Shown here in pieces: positions 36,550 through 45,863 of a stretch of DNA of 64,000 nt; position 1 is the stretch's first letter; each line of letters starts with the position of its first letter. The translations under genes and the position numbers were made by a program. The stretch spans positions 124,001-188,000 of the forward strand of contig JAMOAY010000002.1 of assembly GCA_039908525.1 (NCBI GenBank), read 5' to 3'. Below the pieces are notes generated by a model, which saw nothing but the letters and a program-made list of their open reading frames with translations, was not told where the DNA came from and ran no database searches. The DNA is from Magnetaquicoccus sp039908525 (GTDB lineage Bacteria; Pseudomonadota; Magnetococcia; Magnetococcales; Magnetaquicoccaceae).

Positions 36550-37683
36550 TCATCGATTGCCCCCCCCACGCACCGCCATCAGCTCCCGGTAGAGGATGCG
36601 CAAGGCATCCCCCGCCACCATGGCCCGATCAGGATCGCTGCACAGGGTTTGCAAACGGGTCAACGCCTCCTGCACAAAACCACGGGCCGCCATACCCTGC
36701 AGATCCTCCGGGCTGGCCTGCACCAACAGTGCCTGGTCCTCCACCTCCAGATGATGCAAGCGTGCCTGCCAGGAGGCCAGCAGACTCTCCAGTTGGTGGC
36801 GGATGTGCAACGGGCACTCCCCACGCAAACGCAAGCGCAGCACCACCCGATCATACGCCGGCAAGGCCGCCAGCACCCCCTCCAGAAGGTGCAAACAGGT
36901 CTCATCCAGCAACTCGAAATCCACCGTTCGCCAGTCATAGTGGCCAATCGCCAGCTTTTCGACCAGCGGAGCCGCTCCCGGCTGATCCAGCACCACCCGC
37001 AACACGTTGCCCGCATCGTTCTCCCTGAATCGATCCGGTTCCGGCGTCCCTGCGTACCAGGTGCGCTCGGCAATCGGCAGGGTGCCATGCCAGTCACCCA
37101 GCGCCAGGTAGTCCAAACGGGCACTCAACGCCCGCTCCGCCGCAATCGGATTGATCGCCTCCCCGCCCCCCGGCAGACGATCCGCTACCGAACCATGGGC
37201 CAAACCCACCCGCCACACCCCCTCGTCCGTCTGCAGATGGTCGAACCAGTCGGTCAGGTCGGTGGATTCGTGGCGGCGCGTCAACGGGGCCGGCAGAACC
37301 GCCAGCCGCCCATGGCCCAGAAAGAGCGGCTCCGGGGTCGTGGCCAACAGGAACCGTTCCGGAAGCACAGCCATATGGCGCAGACGACTCCAGACACTCT
37401 GGCTGAGGGCTGCGTCATGGTTGCCAGGCAGCAGCACCCAGGGTCCGGCAAAGGGGATCATCGCCTGCACGGTACGCCGCAGTGTCTCATCAGACACCGC
37501 ATTGCTGTCAAACAGATCACCCGCCACCAGGATGGCATCCGCCTGCAGCCGCGTGGCCAGATCGGCAATCGCCGTCACCGTCTGCAACCGCTGCCGGCGC
37601 AATAACGCCCCCGCATCTCCCGCAATGGCCGTAAACTGCTTGCCGATCTGCCAGTCTGCTGTGTGGATGAAAGAAAAGGACAT
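36550..37683 (-). CDS. SbcD/Mre11-like DNA repair exonuclease
   Basis: The 377-residue metallophosphoesterase has the phosphodiesterase motifs HTADWQIGK, VAGDLFDSN, LPGNHDAAL, GLAHGS and LGDWHG. The first motif has Gln where many SbcD/Mre11 proteins have His (DxH). This variant may mark a YhaO-like subgroup. No sbcC or Rad50 ATPase is adjacent. It lies 43 bp after murD-type ligase and 16 bp before rlmD. Confidence 0.82.
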   Translation of the reverse strand: MSFSFIHTADWQIGKQFTAIAGDAGALLRRQRLQTVTAIADLATRLQADAILVAGDLFDSNAVSDETLRRTVQAMIPFAGPWVLLPGNHDAALSQSVWSRLRHMAVLPERFLLATTPEPLFLGHGRLAVLPAPLTRRHESTDLTDWFDHLQTDEGVWRVGLAHGSVADRLPGGGEAINPIAAERALSARLDYLALGDWHGTLPIAERTWYAGTPEPDRFRENDAGNVLRVVLDQPGAAPLVEKLAIGHYDWRTVDFELLDETCLHLLEGVLAALPAYDRVVLRLRLRGECPLHIRHQLESLLASWQARLHHLEVEDQALLVQASPEDLQGMAARGFVQEALTRLQTLCSDPDRAMVAGDALRILYRELMAVRGGGNR

Positions 37684-37726
37684 CGGTGTGTCTCGTTGGA
37701 GGAGATACTCTCCGTATCAATGGACT

Positions 37727-39076
37727 CTAGACGCGCAACTGCTCAACCAGTGTGGCAAAAACCCGTCCCCGCTCCTCGAAATTGGCAAACTGATTGTAGC
37801 TCGGGGCACCAGGAGAAAAAAGACAGACCTTTCCCTTCGGCGTCACCGCAACGGCCTGCTGGACCGCCGATGTCAGATCAGCCACCTCGACCAGCACCGG
37901 CCGCGCCCCGGAACGCCGCTGCAGCAACCCGGCAATCACCGCGCCCGTGTCGGGCAGCAGGATGACATGCCGTACCGCAGAAGCATCCAGCAGATCCACC
38001 AAAGGGGTGTAATCAAATCCCCTGTCCTTGCCCCCGACGATCAGGGTCGCCACCTGGGGGGCAAACGCCTGCAGGGCGGCCACCGTGGCCTCCGGGGCGG
38101 TCGAAATGGCATCGTTGATCCAGCGGATGCCCCCCCGCTGGCCCATCTCCGCCAATCGATAGGGAAGACCCGTAAACCGCTGCAAAACCCGCTGCAACGC
38201 CTCGCTGCCCACCCCCAGCAGCTCCGCCGCCGCCAGAACCGCACAGCTGTTTTCCCGGTTGTGCCGCCCCGGCAAGCGCATGCCGGTATCCTGGAACAAG
38301 CGCTCTCCCCCGCGACAGAACCACCCCTCCGCAAAATGGATGCCCATCGCCGTATGCAACATCTCCTCCTCGCGCACGGTCCGCCGCTCCTGCAACCAGG
38401 GCACCGCCCGCCGGTCGATGCGCAGACGATCACCCGGCTCCTGGCTGAGCGCAATGCGCATCTTGGCCTGATAATAGGCCTCCACCGAACCATGCCAGTC
38501 CATGTGCTCGGGGAACAGATTCAACACCACCGCCACGGAAGGACCCAGGGTCAGGTCGGCACACTGATAACTGGACATCTCCAGAACGGTGGTCGCCGCC
38601 CCGGCCAACACCTCCGGCAGATGGTCCAGGGCCGCCACGCCAATATTGCCCAGCAACAGAGCCGACACCCCCCCCTCCCGCAGGGTCTCGTACAGCAGAG
38701 TGCTGGTGGTGCTCTTGCCTTTGCTGCCCGTGATGCCGACCACGGGCAGACGGGCATGGCGCACCTCTGCCAAAAACAGGTTGGTCGGTGTGGTCTGCAT
38801 CACCCCGCAACCGTCTGCCAGGATCCGCAGGGGGTGCGAAGGGGCAAACCCCGGCGAACGCACCAGGATCTCGACCTCACGCAACCCCTCTGCACCCCGT
38901 TCTCCCGACCAGAAACAGACATCTCCCATCTCCCCGGTGGGCGTTACCGGCTTTTCTGTGAACAGATGGAGGCTCCCCGCATGTCCGGCGCGACGCAAGG
39001 CCGCCACCACAGCCCGCCCTTCCACCCCCAGGCCCAGAATACCCACCCGGCGATCAACAAGCTCGCAGATACGCAT
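37727..39076 (-). CDS. murD2: MurD-type ligase, probably UDP-MurNAc-L-Ala--L-glutamate ligase
   Basis: The 449-residue Mur ligase has GILGLGVEGRAVVAALRRAG at the start, the ATP loop GSKGKSTTSTLLYET, LEMSSYQ, and LPGRHNREN. Near the end, FSPGAPSYNQFANFEERG replaces the SPACASFD-type segment of ordinary MurD. It overlaps murL by 23 bp. In Xanthomonas a murD2-murL pair adds L-Glu to UDP-MurNAc-L-Ala and then epimerises it. The same pairing is the reason for this call. A conventional D-Glu-adding MurD cannot be excluded by sequence alone. Confidence 0.78.
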   Translation of the reverse strand: MRICELVDRRVGILGLGVEGRAVVAALRRAGHAGSLHLFTEKPVTPTGEMGDVCFWSGERGAEGLREVEILVRSPGFAPSHPLRILADGCGVMQTTPTNLFLAEVRHARLPVVGITGSKGKSTTSTLLYETLREGGVSALLLGNIGVAALDHLPEVLAGAATTVLEMSSYQCADLTLGPSVAVVLNLFPEHMDWHGSVEAYYQAKMRIALSQEPGDRLRIDRRAVPWLQERRTVREEEMLHTAMGIHFAEGWFCRGGERLFQDTGMRLPGRHNRENSCAVLAAAELLGVGSEALQRVLQRFTGLPYRLAEMGQRGGIRWINDAISTAPEATVAALQAFAPQVATLIVGGKDRGFDYTPLVDLLDASAVRHVILLPDTGAVIAGLLQRRSGARPVLVEVADLTSAVQQAVAVTPKGKVCLFSPGAPSYNQFANFEERGRVFATLVEQLRV

Positions 39077-40430
39077 CGAGTCGTGCCCTCCAGGTTGCCG
39101 ACAGGGCCGACTCCGTGGCCGCCGTCAACTGACTGCGCCACAGGCCGTCGGGATCCGCCACATGGGTCACCGCGGCGGCGTCATACAGCGATTGCGCCAC
39201 CGTCCCCTGCAATCTTCCCTGTCGGTTCAGCTCCGCCAAGGCGGCCCACACCTCTTCCGGGGTACCGACACACTCAAACGGTTTGTGCCCCCGCAAACCC
39301 GCCAACTCCCCCAGCAGGGGCAGGTTGGCCCCGTCGGCCAACAGATCGGCGCCAAAAATGGTTTGCAACGGCCCCTGTTCCAGATGGGGCGCCAACATCA
39401 GGTAGACAAACAGGCACTTCGGGCAGCGACCGCACCAGCGGGGGGTTTGACGGGTATCCCCCAGCTGAAAATTGGCGTTGCAGGAGGTGAAACTGTCGAA
39501 ATGGCGCCGGCGCCGGGCAAAGAGACCACAAATGGCCAGCTCACTCAACGGACGCAGCAGGCTGAAATAGTCGGGCGCATGGAGAAACTGCTGCCGATGC
39601 AGCTGCTGAAACGCCTGCTCAAACAGCAGGCCCTTGCTCCACTGGTGGTTGATCTCCATGCCATGCCAGAGCAGATTGCCATAGGAGGCGGTGCGTTCGT
39701 TGGAGGCCACCACCGCCGAATATCCACCCACCATGGCCAGCGACAGGGCAACAAAGGCGATGCAGGCCGAGATGGGAATATGGCCGTTGTAGGCCCCGGC
39801 CTGGTTGAGGGCAAACAGTTGCGGATCCAGGCGACGCTTCACCACCCGGTGGGGCGCCGCAAAAGAGCCCGCCAGGCGTTGGATCCAGGGGGCCGAGCCC
39901 AGCGAAAACAGATCGACCTCCACCCCGGAGGCCCGGAGAATCTCGTAAGAAACGGCAGAATCCTTGCCGCCTCCAATCAGCAGCAACACCCGCTCGCGGG
40001 CCGCTTTCGGCGCCTGCACAGGCGCCCGCGTTCCTCCCTGGCGTGGAAAAGAGACACGCCCACGGGGATCCAGGCCATTGCGATAAAAAAACTCGCCCAA
40101 ACCATGGGTGTACACCTGCTCCCAGAAATCGGCCTCCTCATCGCTCAAGGGGGCCCCCTGCACGACGATGGTCCCGGGACAGCAGCTCTTGTAGTAGGAA
40201 ATGCCGAGCACAAAGTGTATATTGCACAAGGCTTGCGCCACCTCGGGTCGACGAGGATCCGGAGCGGGCAGTTCCGTCGGCCACTCCAACTGTTCGACAA
40301 ACTCGATCGAACGCCCACGGTCACCGGCCAGACGGTAGTGGAAACGGGTCACGTGGCCCTGACTCGCCACCTGCAAAAATTCAAACCGCTGCCAATCACG
40401 CGGCACGAAAGGGAGGACAGAGTCGACCAT
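39054..40430 (-). CDS. murL: UDP-MurNAc-L-Ala-L-Glu epimerase MurL
   Basis: The 458-residue protein resembles MurL, which uses ATP to turn the terminal L-Glu of UDP-MurNAc-L-Ala-L-Glu into D-Glu. It has a PP-loop-like LLLIGGGKDSAVSYEIL (about residues 145-165), VVASNERTASYGN, and a cysteine-rich CGRCPKCLFVYLML segment. The start is ATG 40430, two bases after the Nudix stop. The order Nudix-murL-murD-type ligase with minimal spacing suggests one transcript. An unrelated nucleotide alpha-hydrolase is the main alternative. Confidence 0.8.
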   Translation of the reverse strand: MVDSVLPFVPRDWQRFEFLQVASQGHVTRFHYRLAGDRGRSIEFVEQLEWPTELPAPDPRRPEVAQALCNIHFVLGISYYKSCCPGTIVVQGAPLSDEEADFWEQVYTHGLGEFFYRNGLDPRGRVSFPRQGGTRAPVQAPKAARERVLLLIGGGKDSAVSYEILRASGVEVDLFSLGSAPWIQRLAGSFAAPHRVVKRRLDPQLFALNQAGAYNGHIPISACIAFVALSLAMVGGYSAVVASNERTASYGNLLWHGMEINHQWSKGLLFEQAFQQLHRQQFLHAPDYFSLLRPLSELAICGLFARRRRHFDSFTSCNANFQLGDTRQTPRWCGRCPKCLFVYLMLAPHLEQGPLQTIFGADLLADGANLPLLGELAGLRGHKPFECVGTPEEVWAALAELNRQGRLQGTVAQSLYDAAAVTHVADPDGLWRSQLTAATESALSATWRARLDAYLRAC

Positions 40431-40432
40431 GG

Positions 40433-40855
40433 TCAACCGTGCTCTTCCAGGTGTTCAGGCAACCGCTGCACCAACTCCCGCAGTGCCGGTTCCTCCATGC
40501 GTCGCAAGGCCTCCTGCCAGTCCAGCCAGACCCGCGAGCGAAAATCTTCCAGCCAGCTGTCCAGCACCCTGGTCACACGCATGACGAACACCTGCACATC
40601 ACAGAGATCGCCCCACTTTTCATACTGAAAGCGCCCCAGCATGGCCGGCAGCACCACCCCCTCCACCCCCGCCTCCTCCAGGGCCTCCTTGACCGCCGAG
40701 TCGGCAGGCGACAGATCGGGTTCGATGATCCCTTTGGGCACGATCCAGCGCTTGCCGCGCCGGGAGGTGATCATCAGGATCTCCAGCCTCTCCCCCTGAC
40801 CGCGCACGGGGATCACCGCCGATTGCTGGTAATAATAATCCTCCTGTTCCCGCAT
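40433..40855 (-). CDS. Nudix hydrolase
   Basis: The 140-residue Nudix protein has WIVPKGIIEPDLSPADSAVK followed by EALEEAGV. This fits the Nudix box except that the first Glu is Leu and the Arg is Lys. The form resembles the diphosphoinositol or dinucleotide polyphosphate hydrolase group. The substrate is unknown. Its ATG shares a base with the recJ stop (TGATG) and its stop is two bases before murL. Confidence 0.8.
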   Translation of the reverse strand: MREQEDYYYQQSAVIPVRGQGERLEILMITSRRGKRWIVPKGIIEPDLSPADSAVKEALEEAGVEGVVLPAMLGRFQYEKWGDLCDVQVFVMRVTRVLDSWLEDFRSRVWLDWQEALRRMEEPALRELVQRLPEHLEEHG

Positions 40856-42636
40856 CAAACGCCTCCCTGATCGATTGGCTGAGTCGGCCGGGCATCCTTG
40901 AGCACCAACTGCACACGCTCCCGGTCCCGGTAACTGTTCATGGTACAATGGCCGGCCACGTCCAACCGCCCGGTCCCGGCGCGCAACCCCTCCCCGAGTG
41001 GCCCCGGACAGCACTGAAAGGCAATGGCCTCCAGGACGTTGTCCTCCCGGTCGGCCAGCAGGCACTTGACGTGGCGCTCCTTGAGCAGGCGGGCATCGAT
41101 CACCCGCACACTCTCCAGCACCACGACGGGCTCCGGATTGCCCTGGCCATAGGGATGCAGCCGATCCAACTGTCGGACCAGCCCCAGATCCAACGCCGTC
41201 AACGGTAACACCCCGTCGAAACACATCACAGGGTCAAACAGGCCCGGTCGAAACTGGCCCCGCACCGCATCGTCAAACAACTCGGCGAAGGGGAGCAGAT
41301 TCTGCATCTCCAGGCTCAGGCCCGCCGCCGCGCGGTGTCCCCCGAATCCTTTCAACAGGGGAGCTGCGGCCTCAATGGCCGCCAGCAGGTCAACGCCGGG
41401 GATGGAACGCCCGGAACCTTTGCCCATGCCCTGGTCATCCACGGCAATCACCACCACAGGGCGGTACAGCCTCTCCGCCAACCGGGAGGCCACGATGCCG
41501 ATCACGCCGGGGTGCCAGCCCTGTTTGGCCACCACCCAACCCGACCGCCGTTCCCGGTCCGGCATCTGCTCGATCATCTTCACCGCCTCCTGGAGCATGC
41601 CCGCCTCCAGGGTTTGCCGCTCCCTGTTGTAACCTTCCAACTCTTCGGCAACCATCCGGGCCTGCTCCGCATCGTCTGTGGTGAGCAGATCCACCCCCAG
41701 CATACCACGATGCAAGCGCCCCCCGGCATTGATGCGGGGTCCGAGCTGAAAAGCCACCTGGCCCGCCCGCAACCCCTCCCCCAGGTGCGCATACTGTTTC
41801 AAGGCCTGCACCCCCACTTGGCCGCCGCCCTGGGCAATCCGCAAACCATGGGCCACCAGAATCCGGTTGAGACCGGTCAGGCTTGCCACATCGGCGATGG
41901 TGCCGATGGCCACCAGATCCAGCCACTGTTTAAGGTCCGGCTCGGTCCGCCCCTCCACGAACCAGCCCCGCTGACGCAGCGCACGATTCAGCGCCATGGC
42001 CAGATAAAAAGCGACCCCCACCCCCGCCATGTTTTTGTGGGGGAAGGGGTCGTCCGGGCGGTTGGGGTTGACGAGGGCAAAAGCGGGGGGCATCGGCTCC
42101 CGTACCTGATGGTGATCGGTGACGATCACATCCAGGCCGACCCGACGGGCCTCCTCCAGGGCTGACACTGCGGTGGCGCCACAATCGACGGTGATGACCA
42201 CCCGGACACCCTCCGCCGCCAGGAGGGCCATGGCCGCACCGTTGGGGCCATACCCTTCCGTCAATCGATCGGGAATATAGACCCGCACCTCGCGTCCCAG
42301 GGCGCGAAAATAGCGCACCAGCAGGGCCGAGGAGGTGACACCATCCACATCATAGTCCCCGAAAACGGCCAGGGTCTCCCCCTCTTCCAGGGCGCGCACC
42401 AGACGCTGCACCGCCTTTTCCATATCCCGCAAGGCCAGGGGATCCATCAACCGCTGCAGGCGCGGCTGCAGAAAATCCTCCACGGCCTCCCGCCCGTGCA
42501 GACCCCGGTCCGCCAGAATGGTGGCAAACAGAGGGCTCAGACCAAACGCAGCCGCCAACTGCCGATGCCCCTCCGACAGCGGACAACGCGGTCGCCACAC
42601 TTTGCCCGAGAATGAGAGCAACCGTCCCTCCATCAT
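40855..42636 (-). CDS. recJ: Single-stranded-DNA-specific exonuclease RecJ
   Basis: The 593-residue 5'-3' exonuclease shows GDYDVDGVTSSALLVRY, TVDCGATA, the DHH motif VTDHHQV, HKNMAGVGVAFYLAMA, and the DHHA1 GFGGHRAAAGLS. The start is one of two adjacent ATGs (42636 or 42633). The first overlaps the upstream stop by 4 bp. It sits inside the long minus-strand array with sbcD-like and rlmD genes further down. Confidence 0.94.
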   Translation of the reverse strand: MMEGRLLSFSGKVWRPRCPLSEGHRQLAAAFGLSPLFATILADRGLHGREAVEDFLQPRLQRLMDPLALRDMEKAVQRLVRALEEGETLAVFGDYDVDGVTSSALLVRYFRALGREVRVYIPDRLTEGYGPNGAAMALLAAEGVRVVITVDCGATAVSALEEARRVGLDVIVTDHHQVREPMPPAFALVNPNRPDDPFPHKNMAGVGVAFYLAMALNRALRQRGWFVEGRTEPDLKQWLDLVAIGTIADVASLTGLNRILVAHGLRIAQGGGQVGVQALKQYAHLGEGLRAGQVAFQLGPRINAGGRLHRGMLGVDLLTTDDAEQARMVAEELEGYNRERQTLEAGMLQEAVKMIEQMPDRERRSGWVVAKQGWHPGVIGIVASRLAERLYRPVVVIAVDDQGMGKGSGRSIPGVDLLAAIEAAAPLLKGFGGHRAAAGLSLEMQNLLPFAELFDDAVRGQFRPGLFDPVMCFDGVLPLTALDLGLVRQLDRLHPYGQGNPEPVVVLESVRVIDARLLKERHVKCLLADREDNVLEAIAFQCCPGPLGEGLRAGTGRLDVAGHCTMNSYRDRERVQLVLKDARPTQPIDQGGV

Positions 42637-43799
42637 ACGCCACACAACGACCAGAAACGGGCGACATCCAACACATCTCCCTCTCCCAGACGACCCCGAT
42701 GCCAGAAGCGCCGACCACACACCAAAGCACGACCCTTCCCCATCACCCAGGGCACGGCGGGCCACGCCGGGCGGGCGTCGGCCCGATCGTCCCCGCCAGG
42801 AGGGTACAGGGAGGTGATCAACAGAGACTCTTGGGTATTGGCCAACATCCGCGTCAAAGGCTCCAACAGTTGGTCATTGACCCGTTGCAAAAAGGTCCGC
42901 CGCTCCTCCAACAGGCCATGACGGGCCAATACAGAGGGCAAAGAGAGATGAATCAGGTTGAGAGCCTCGGGCCGGACCTGCTGAAGAGCCGTCACCAACG
43001 GGGTGAAATCCTCCTGCTCGTTCAAACCGGCCAGGCGAAAACCGCGGGCGTGGGCCAAACCGGCCAGCACCGGTTCGGCCGTCCAGCAGCAGCCCCGCCC
43101 GGTCCGTCCATGTGGCGCGAAGCCCATGCCACTGCCCACACCCCACATCCAGGGGGTGTTCAGGGTGACCCGCCCCCCACGCTGCCGCTGCCGATTGAGG
43201 GGATGGCGGGCCAGAATCAGCTGTCCAACCGTCAACAGGCGCAGCAGGGTTGCCGCATAAGGACCCGTGGGCGCACAGGCACGAAACGAGCGCCCCTCCA
43301 GTCGCTCCAGAGGCTGGGTTTGCAGATCTGCGGCGGGCTGCAAGGTTGCGGCCCGGGAAAAAACCGCCACGCGATCTTCCCCGGCACGAACCGGTGCATA
43401 CCACGACCAACCGGCCTCCTGCATATCCGGCAACAAGGCCTCCACCAAGCTCCGACACTCCTCAGGGCTCTGTCCCGTGCGCTCGGCAGAGAGAAAGATC
43501 AGATCATTCTGCTTTTTGTACAGATGGGTAAAGCCCAGACAGCACCAGATCCGGGTCGGATCCGGCCATGCCATCTCCTCCCTTGCGGCCAGCGCCAGAC
43601 TGCTGGCGTACCCCAGTGGCAGATCCCGCCCCTCGGTCGACCATTCCGAGGAGAAACCACCCAACCATTCGAACCAGGGCTCGGTTCGAAACTGCAAGCG
43701 ACCTGTGCGCCCCCGGGCTGCCAGCCGCTCCAGTACCGGCAGAGGCTCCTGTTCCGGCGCGGCGGACATCAATCCGTCGATCGCAATCAAGATGGTCAC
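42633..43799 (-). CDS. Degenerate phosphoglycerate-mutase-like (alkaline phosphatase superfamily) protein
   Basis: The 388-residue product starts at GTG 43799 with ILIAIDGLMSAAP and LERLAARGRTGRLQF. It has WMWGVGSGMGFAPHGRTGRG and VNDQLLEPLTRML with late LITSLYPPGGD. The layout recalls cofactor-independent phosphoglycerate mutases of the ApgM type. The usual metal-binding His/Asp motifs are poorly kept, so the enzyme may be inactive or have a changed substrate. It is coupled to recJ by an ATGA overlap and lies 12 bp after the kinase gene. Confidence 0.55.
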   Translation of the reverse strand: MTILIAIDGLMSAAPEQEPLPVLERLAARGRTGRLQFRTEPWFEWLGGFSSEWSTEGRDLPLGYASSLALAAREEMAWPDPTRIWCCLGFTHLYKKQNDLIFLSAERTGQSPEECRSLVEALLPDMQEAGWSWYAPVRAGEDRVAVFSRAATLQPAADLQTQPLERLEGRSFRACAPTGPYAATLLRLLTVGQLILARHPLNRQRQRGGRVTLNTPWMWGVGSGMGFAPHGRTGRGCCWTAEPVLAGLAHARGFRLAGLNEQEDFTPLVTALQQVRPEALNLIHLSLPSVLARHGLLEERRTFLQRVNDQLLEPLTRMLANTQESLLITSLYPPGGDDRADARPAWPAVPWVMGKGRALVCGRRFWHRGRLGEGDVLDVARFWSLCGV

Positions 43800-43811
43800 C
43801 CGCGTTTCACC

Positions 43812-45863
43812 CTATTCCTGGCGCACCAGACGGAAACCCAGCGTCACGAGCGCCGCGTTCTCCGCCACCCGCAGCCGACTGGTCGGCCAACACTCCTGTG
43901 CCGAACTGTTGAACCCCCCGCCCCGTGCGACCCGCATACCCCGACCACCCGACGACTTGCTGAACCGACTGGCCGGCGGGACAGGCTGACCGGCGCGCAG
44001 ATCCTCCGCCAGAGGACCCTGGGGATTGACACGGGGGCTGCGTTCGTAATAATCCGCCTGATAGCGGTCGTTCACCCACTCCCAGACATTGCCCAACAGG
44101 TCATGGATCCCCCAGGCGTTGGCCCTCTTCTCACCAACCGGGTGGGATTGCCCACGGGCATTGTCCCGGAACCAGGCGTGCTCTGTCAGCAACTCCGTGC
44201 CGAATCGCAGCGTGGATTTCTGCAACACAGGCAGCTCCCGCGCTCCGACCCGAGCGGCATACTCCCACTCTGCCTCGGTGGGCAGACGAAACACATACGG
44301 ATGGCCGATCATGTGGCCCAACTTGTCGAGAAATTTTTGCACATCCAGCCAGGTGATGCGCTCCACAGGGTGGTTGGCCCTGGAGTTCATGAACAGACCT
44401 GCCGGATAATCACCCATGATCCGTCGCCATTTACCCCAGGTCAGCGGGTATCTGCCCATCCAGAACCCATCCAGCTGCACCTCATGCTCCGGCCCTTCGT
44501 CCTCTTTCCGGTTGGGATCCGCCAGAGAGGCCCCCATGGTAAACACCCCGCCAGGAACCCAGACAAACTCCATCTTGGTCGCGGGCTCCACCCAGAGTTG
44601 ACCCGCCTCCCTGGGCGGCGGCAACAGCTCACCCCCCCGACCGACCGACCCCACCCGCTCGTCACCCGGCGCCGCCTTTGTCGTCCTCTCCGCCACGCCC
44701 GTACCGCCGCCAGCGGCGGGCTCTCTACCCGGCAATGGCGGGGAGTCCTCCATCCTTGGGGTGATACGCTGCACCTCTCCCGGTTTGGGGGACATCAGTT
44801 CCGGCAAGGCGCCCTCTCCCCCCCCCTGTTCGATCAGACGATGGGAAAAAGCGTTCAGTGAGGCAATAAAGGCGCGCCAACTGGTGGTTTTGCTGGTGGC
44901 TCCCGCCTCCTCGTCCCCTCCGGGAGCCGGCAGGAAGCGGGTTGTGGCAGAGACCGTCACCTGCCCTTCCCCCAGCAACAGGGGGCGCCATGCCTGCACC
45001 GACTGGGGCCGCTCCGTCTCCAGCACCCGCAGCCCGCCGTCCACTGCCCGCAAAAACTCCGGCGCATACCGGCCTTTGCCCATCTCCTCCGCCGATGGCA
45101 GCGGATCCGGGGCATCCCGCAGACGGGCAGCGATGCGAATGCTCGCCTCCAGAGGGCGCTGCCCGCTGATGGCACGATACAATACGGCCGCCAAGGCATA
45201 GATGTCGGACCAGGGGCCCTGGCGGTGCCCGGTGGAATCGTACTGTTCAAAGGGGGAGTAGCCCATGCTGAGCAGGCTGGTCATCTTCTCGCTGCGGCCC
45301 GCCACCGATTGCCGCGCAGAACCGAAATCGAGCAGCACAGGCATCCCCCCTTTGTTCCTGAGCAGGATGTTGGCCGGCTTGATATCCCGGTGGATACAAT
45401 CCGCCTTGTGCAGCAGCTCCAAACCATCCAGCAACGGTGGCAGGATCCTCTTGAGTGTCGCCTCATCCAGGGTCTTGCTGTGGCGCAACACACGGTCCAG
45501 CCCCTCCCCCTCCACATACTCCATCACCATATAGGCGGTATTGCCACCACGAAAAAAACTGATGACCCGCACGATGGAGGGGTGGTGAAACTGGGCAAGA
45601 ATCTGCGCCTCTTTCAGAAAACGGTCCAGCCCCCATTCAAAGGTTTTGGCCGCCACCGGGGAGTTGGGGCGTACATCACGGTGACTGTCCCGGCTGGCAA
45701 AGGCCGAAGGCAGGTACTCTTTGATGGCCACCCATCGATCCTGATGGGTATCCTTGCCCAGATAGGTGATACCGAACCCGCCTTTGCCCAACACTTTGAT
45801 GATTTCAAACCAGAGCAGTTGTGTGCCGGGTGGCAATGCATCGCCGATACTCTCCCCACTCAT
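43812..45863 (-). CDS. Ser/Thr protein kinase fused to an FGE-sulfatase domain
   Basis: The 683-residue fusion has an N-terminal Hanks-type kinase (about residues 15-270: GKGGFGITYLG, VAIKEYLP, HRDIKPANILL, LDFGSARQ, and a DIYALAAVLY segment). A Pro/Gly-rich linker with no membrane helix follows, then a C-terminal formylglycine-generating-enzyme-like domain (about 425-683: MEFVWVPGGVFTMGAS, LPTEAEWEYAARVG, GNVWEWVND, RVARGGGFNSS, LGFRLVR). Such fusions are signalling proteins. The FGE part often binds ligand rather than acting on sulfatases. It overlaps the upstream hypothetical gene by 4 bp. Confidence 0.92.
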   Translation of the reverse strand: MSGESIGDALPPGTQLLWFEIIKVLGKGGFGITYLGKDTHQDRWVAIKEYLPSAFASRDSHRDVRPNSPVAAKTFEWGLDRFLKEAQILAQFHHPSIVRVISFFRGGNTAYMVMEYVEGEGLDRVLRHSKTLDEATLKRILPPLLDGLELLHKADCIHRDIKPANILLRNKGGMPVLLDFGSARQSVAGRSEKMTSLLSMGYSPFEQYDSTGHRQGPWSDIYALAAVLYRAISGQRPLEASIRIAARLRDAPDPLPSAEEMGKGRYAPEFLRAVDGGLRVLETERPQSVQAWRPLLLGEGQVTVSATTRFLPAPGGDEEAGATSKTTSWRAFIASLNAFSHRLIEQGGGEGALPELMSPKPGEVQRITPRMEDSPPLPGREPAAGGGTGVAERTTKAAPGDERVGSVGRGGELLPPPREAGQLWVEPATKMEFVWVPGGVFTMGASLADPNRKEDEGPEHEVQLDGFWMGRYPLTWGKWRRIMGDYPAGLFMNSRANHPVERITWLDVQKFLDKLGHMIGHPYVFRLPTEAEWEYAARVGARELPVLQKSTLRFGTELLTEHAWFRDNARGQSHPVGEKRANAWGIHDLLGNVWEWVNDRYQADYYERSPRVNPQGPLAEDLRAGQPVPPASRFSKSSGGRGMRVARGGGFNSSAQECWPTSRLRVAENAALVTLGFRLVRQE

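Noticed and set aside
39054..40430. QueC-type 7-cyano-7-deazaguanine synthase for the PP-loop gene next to the MurD-type ligase
   Set aside because: The protein is about twice the QueC length and its motifs and neighbour fit MurL better. queE is at a distant locus.
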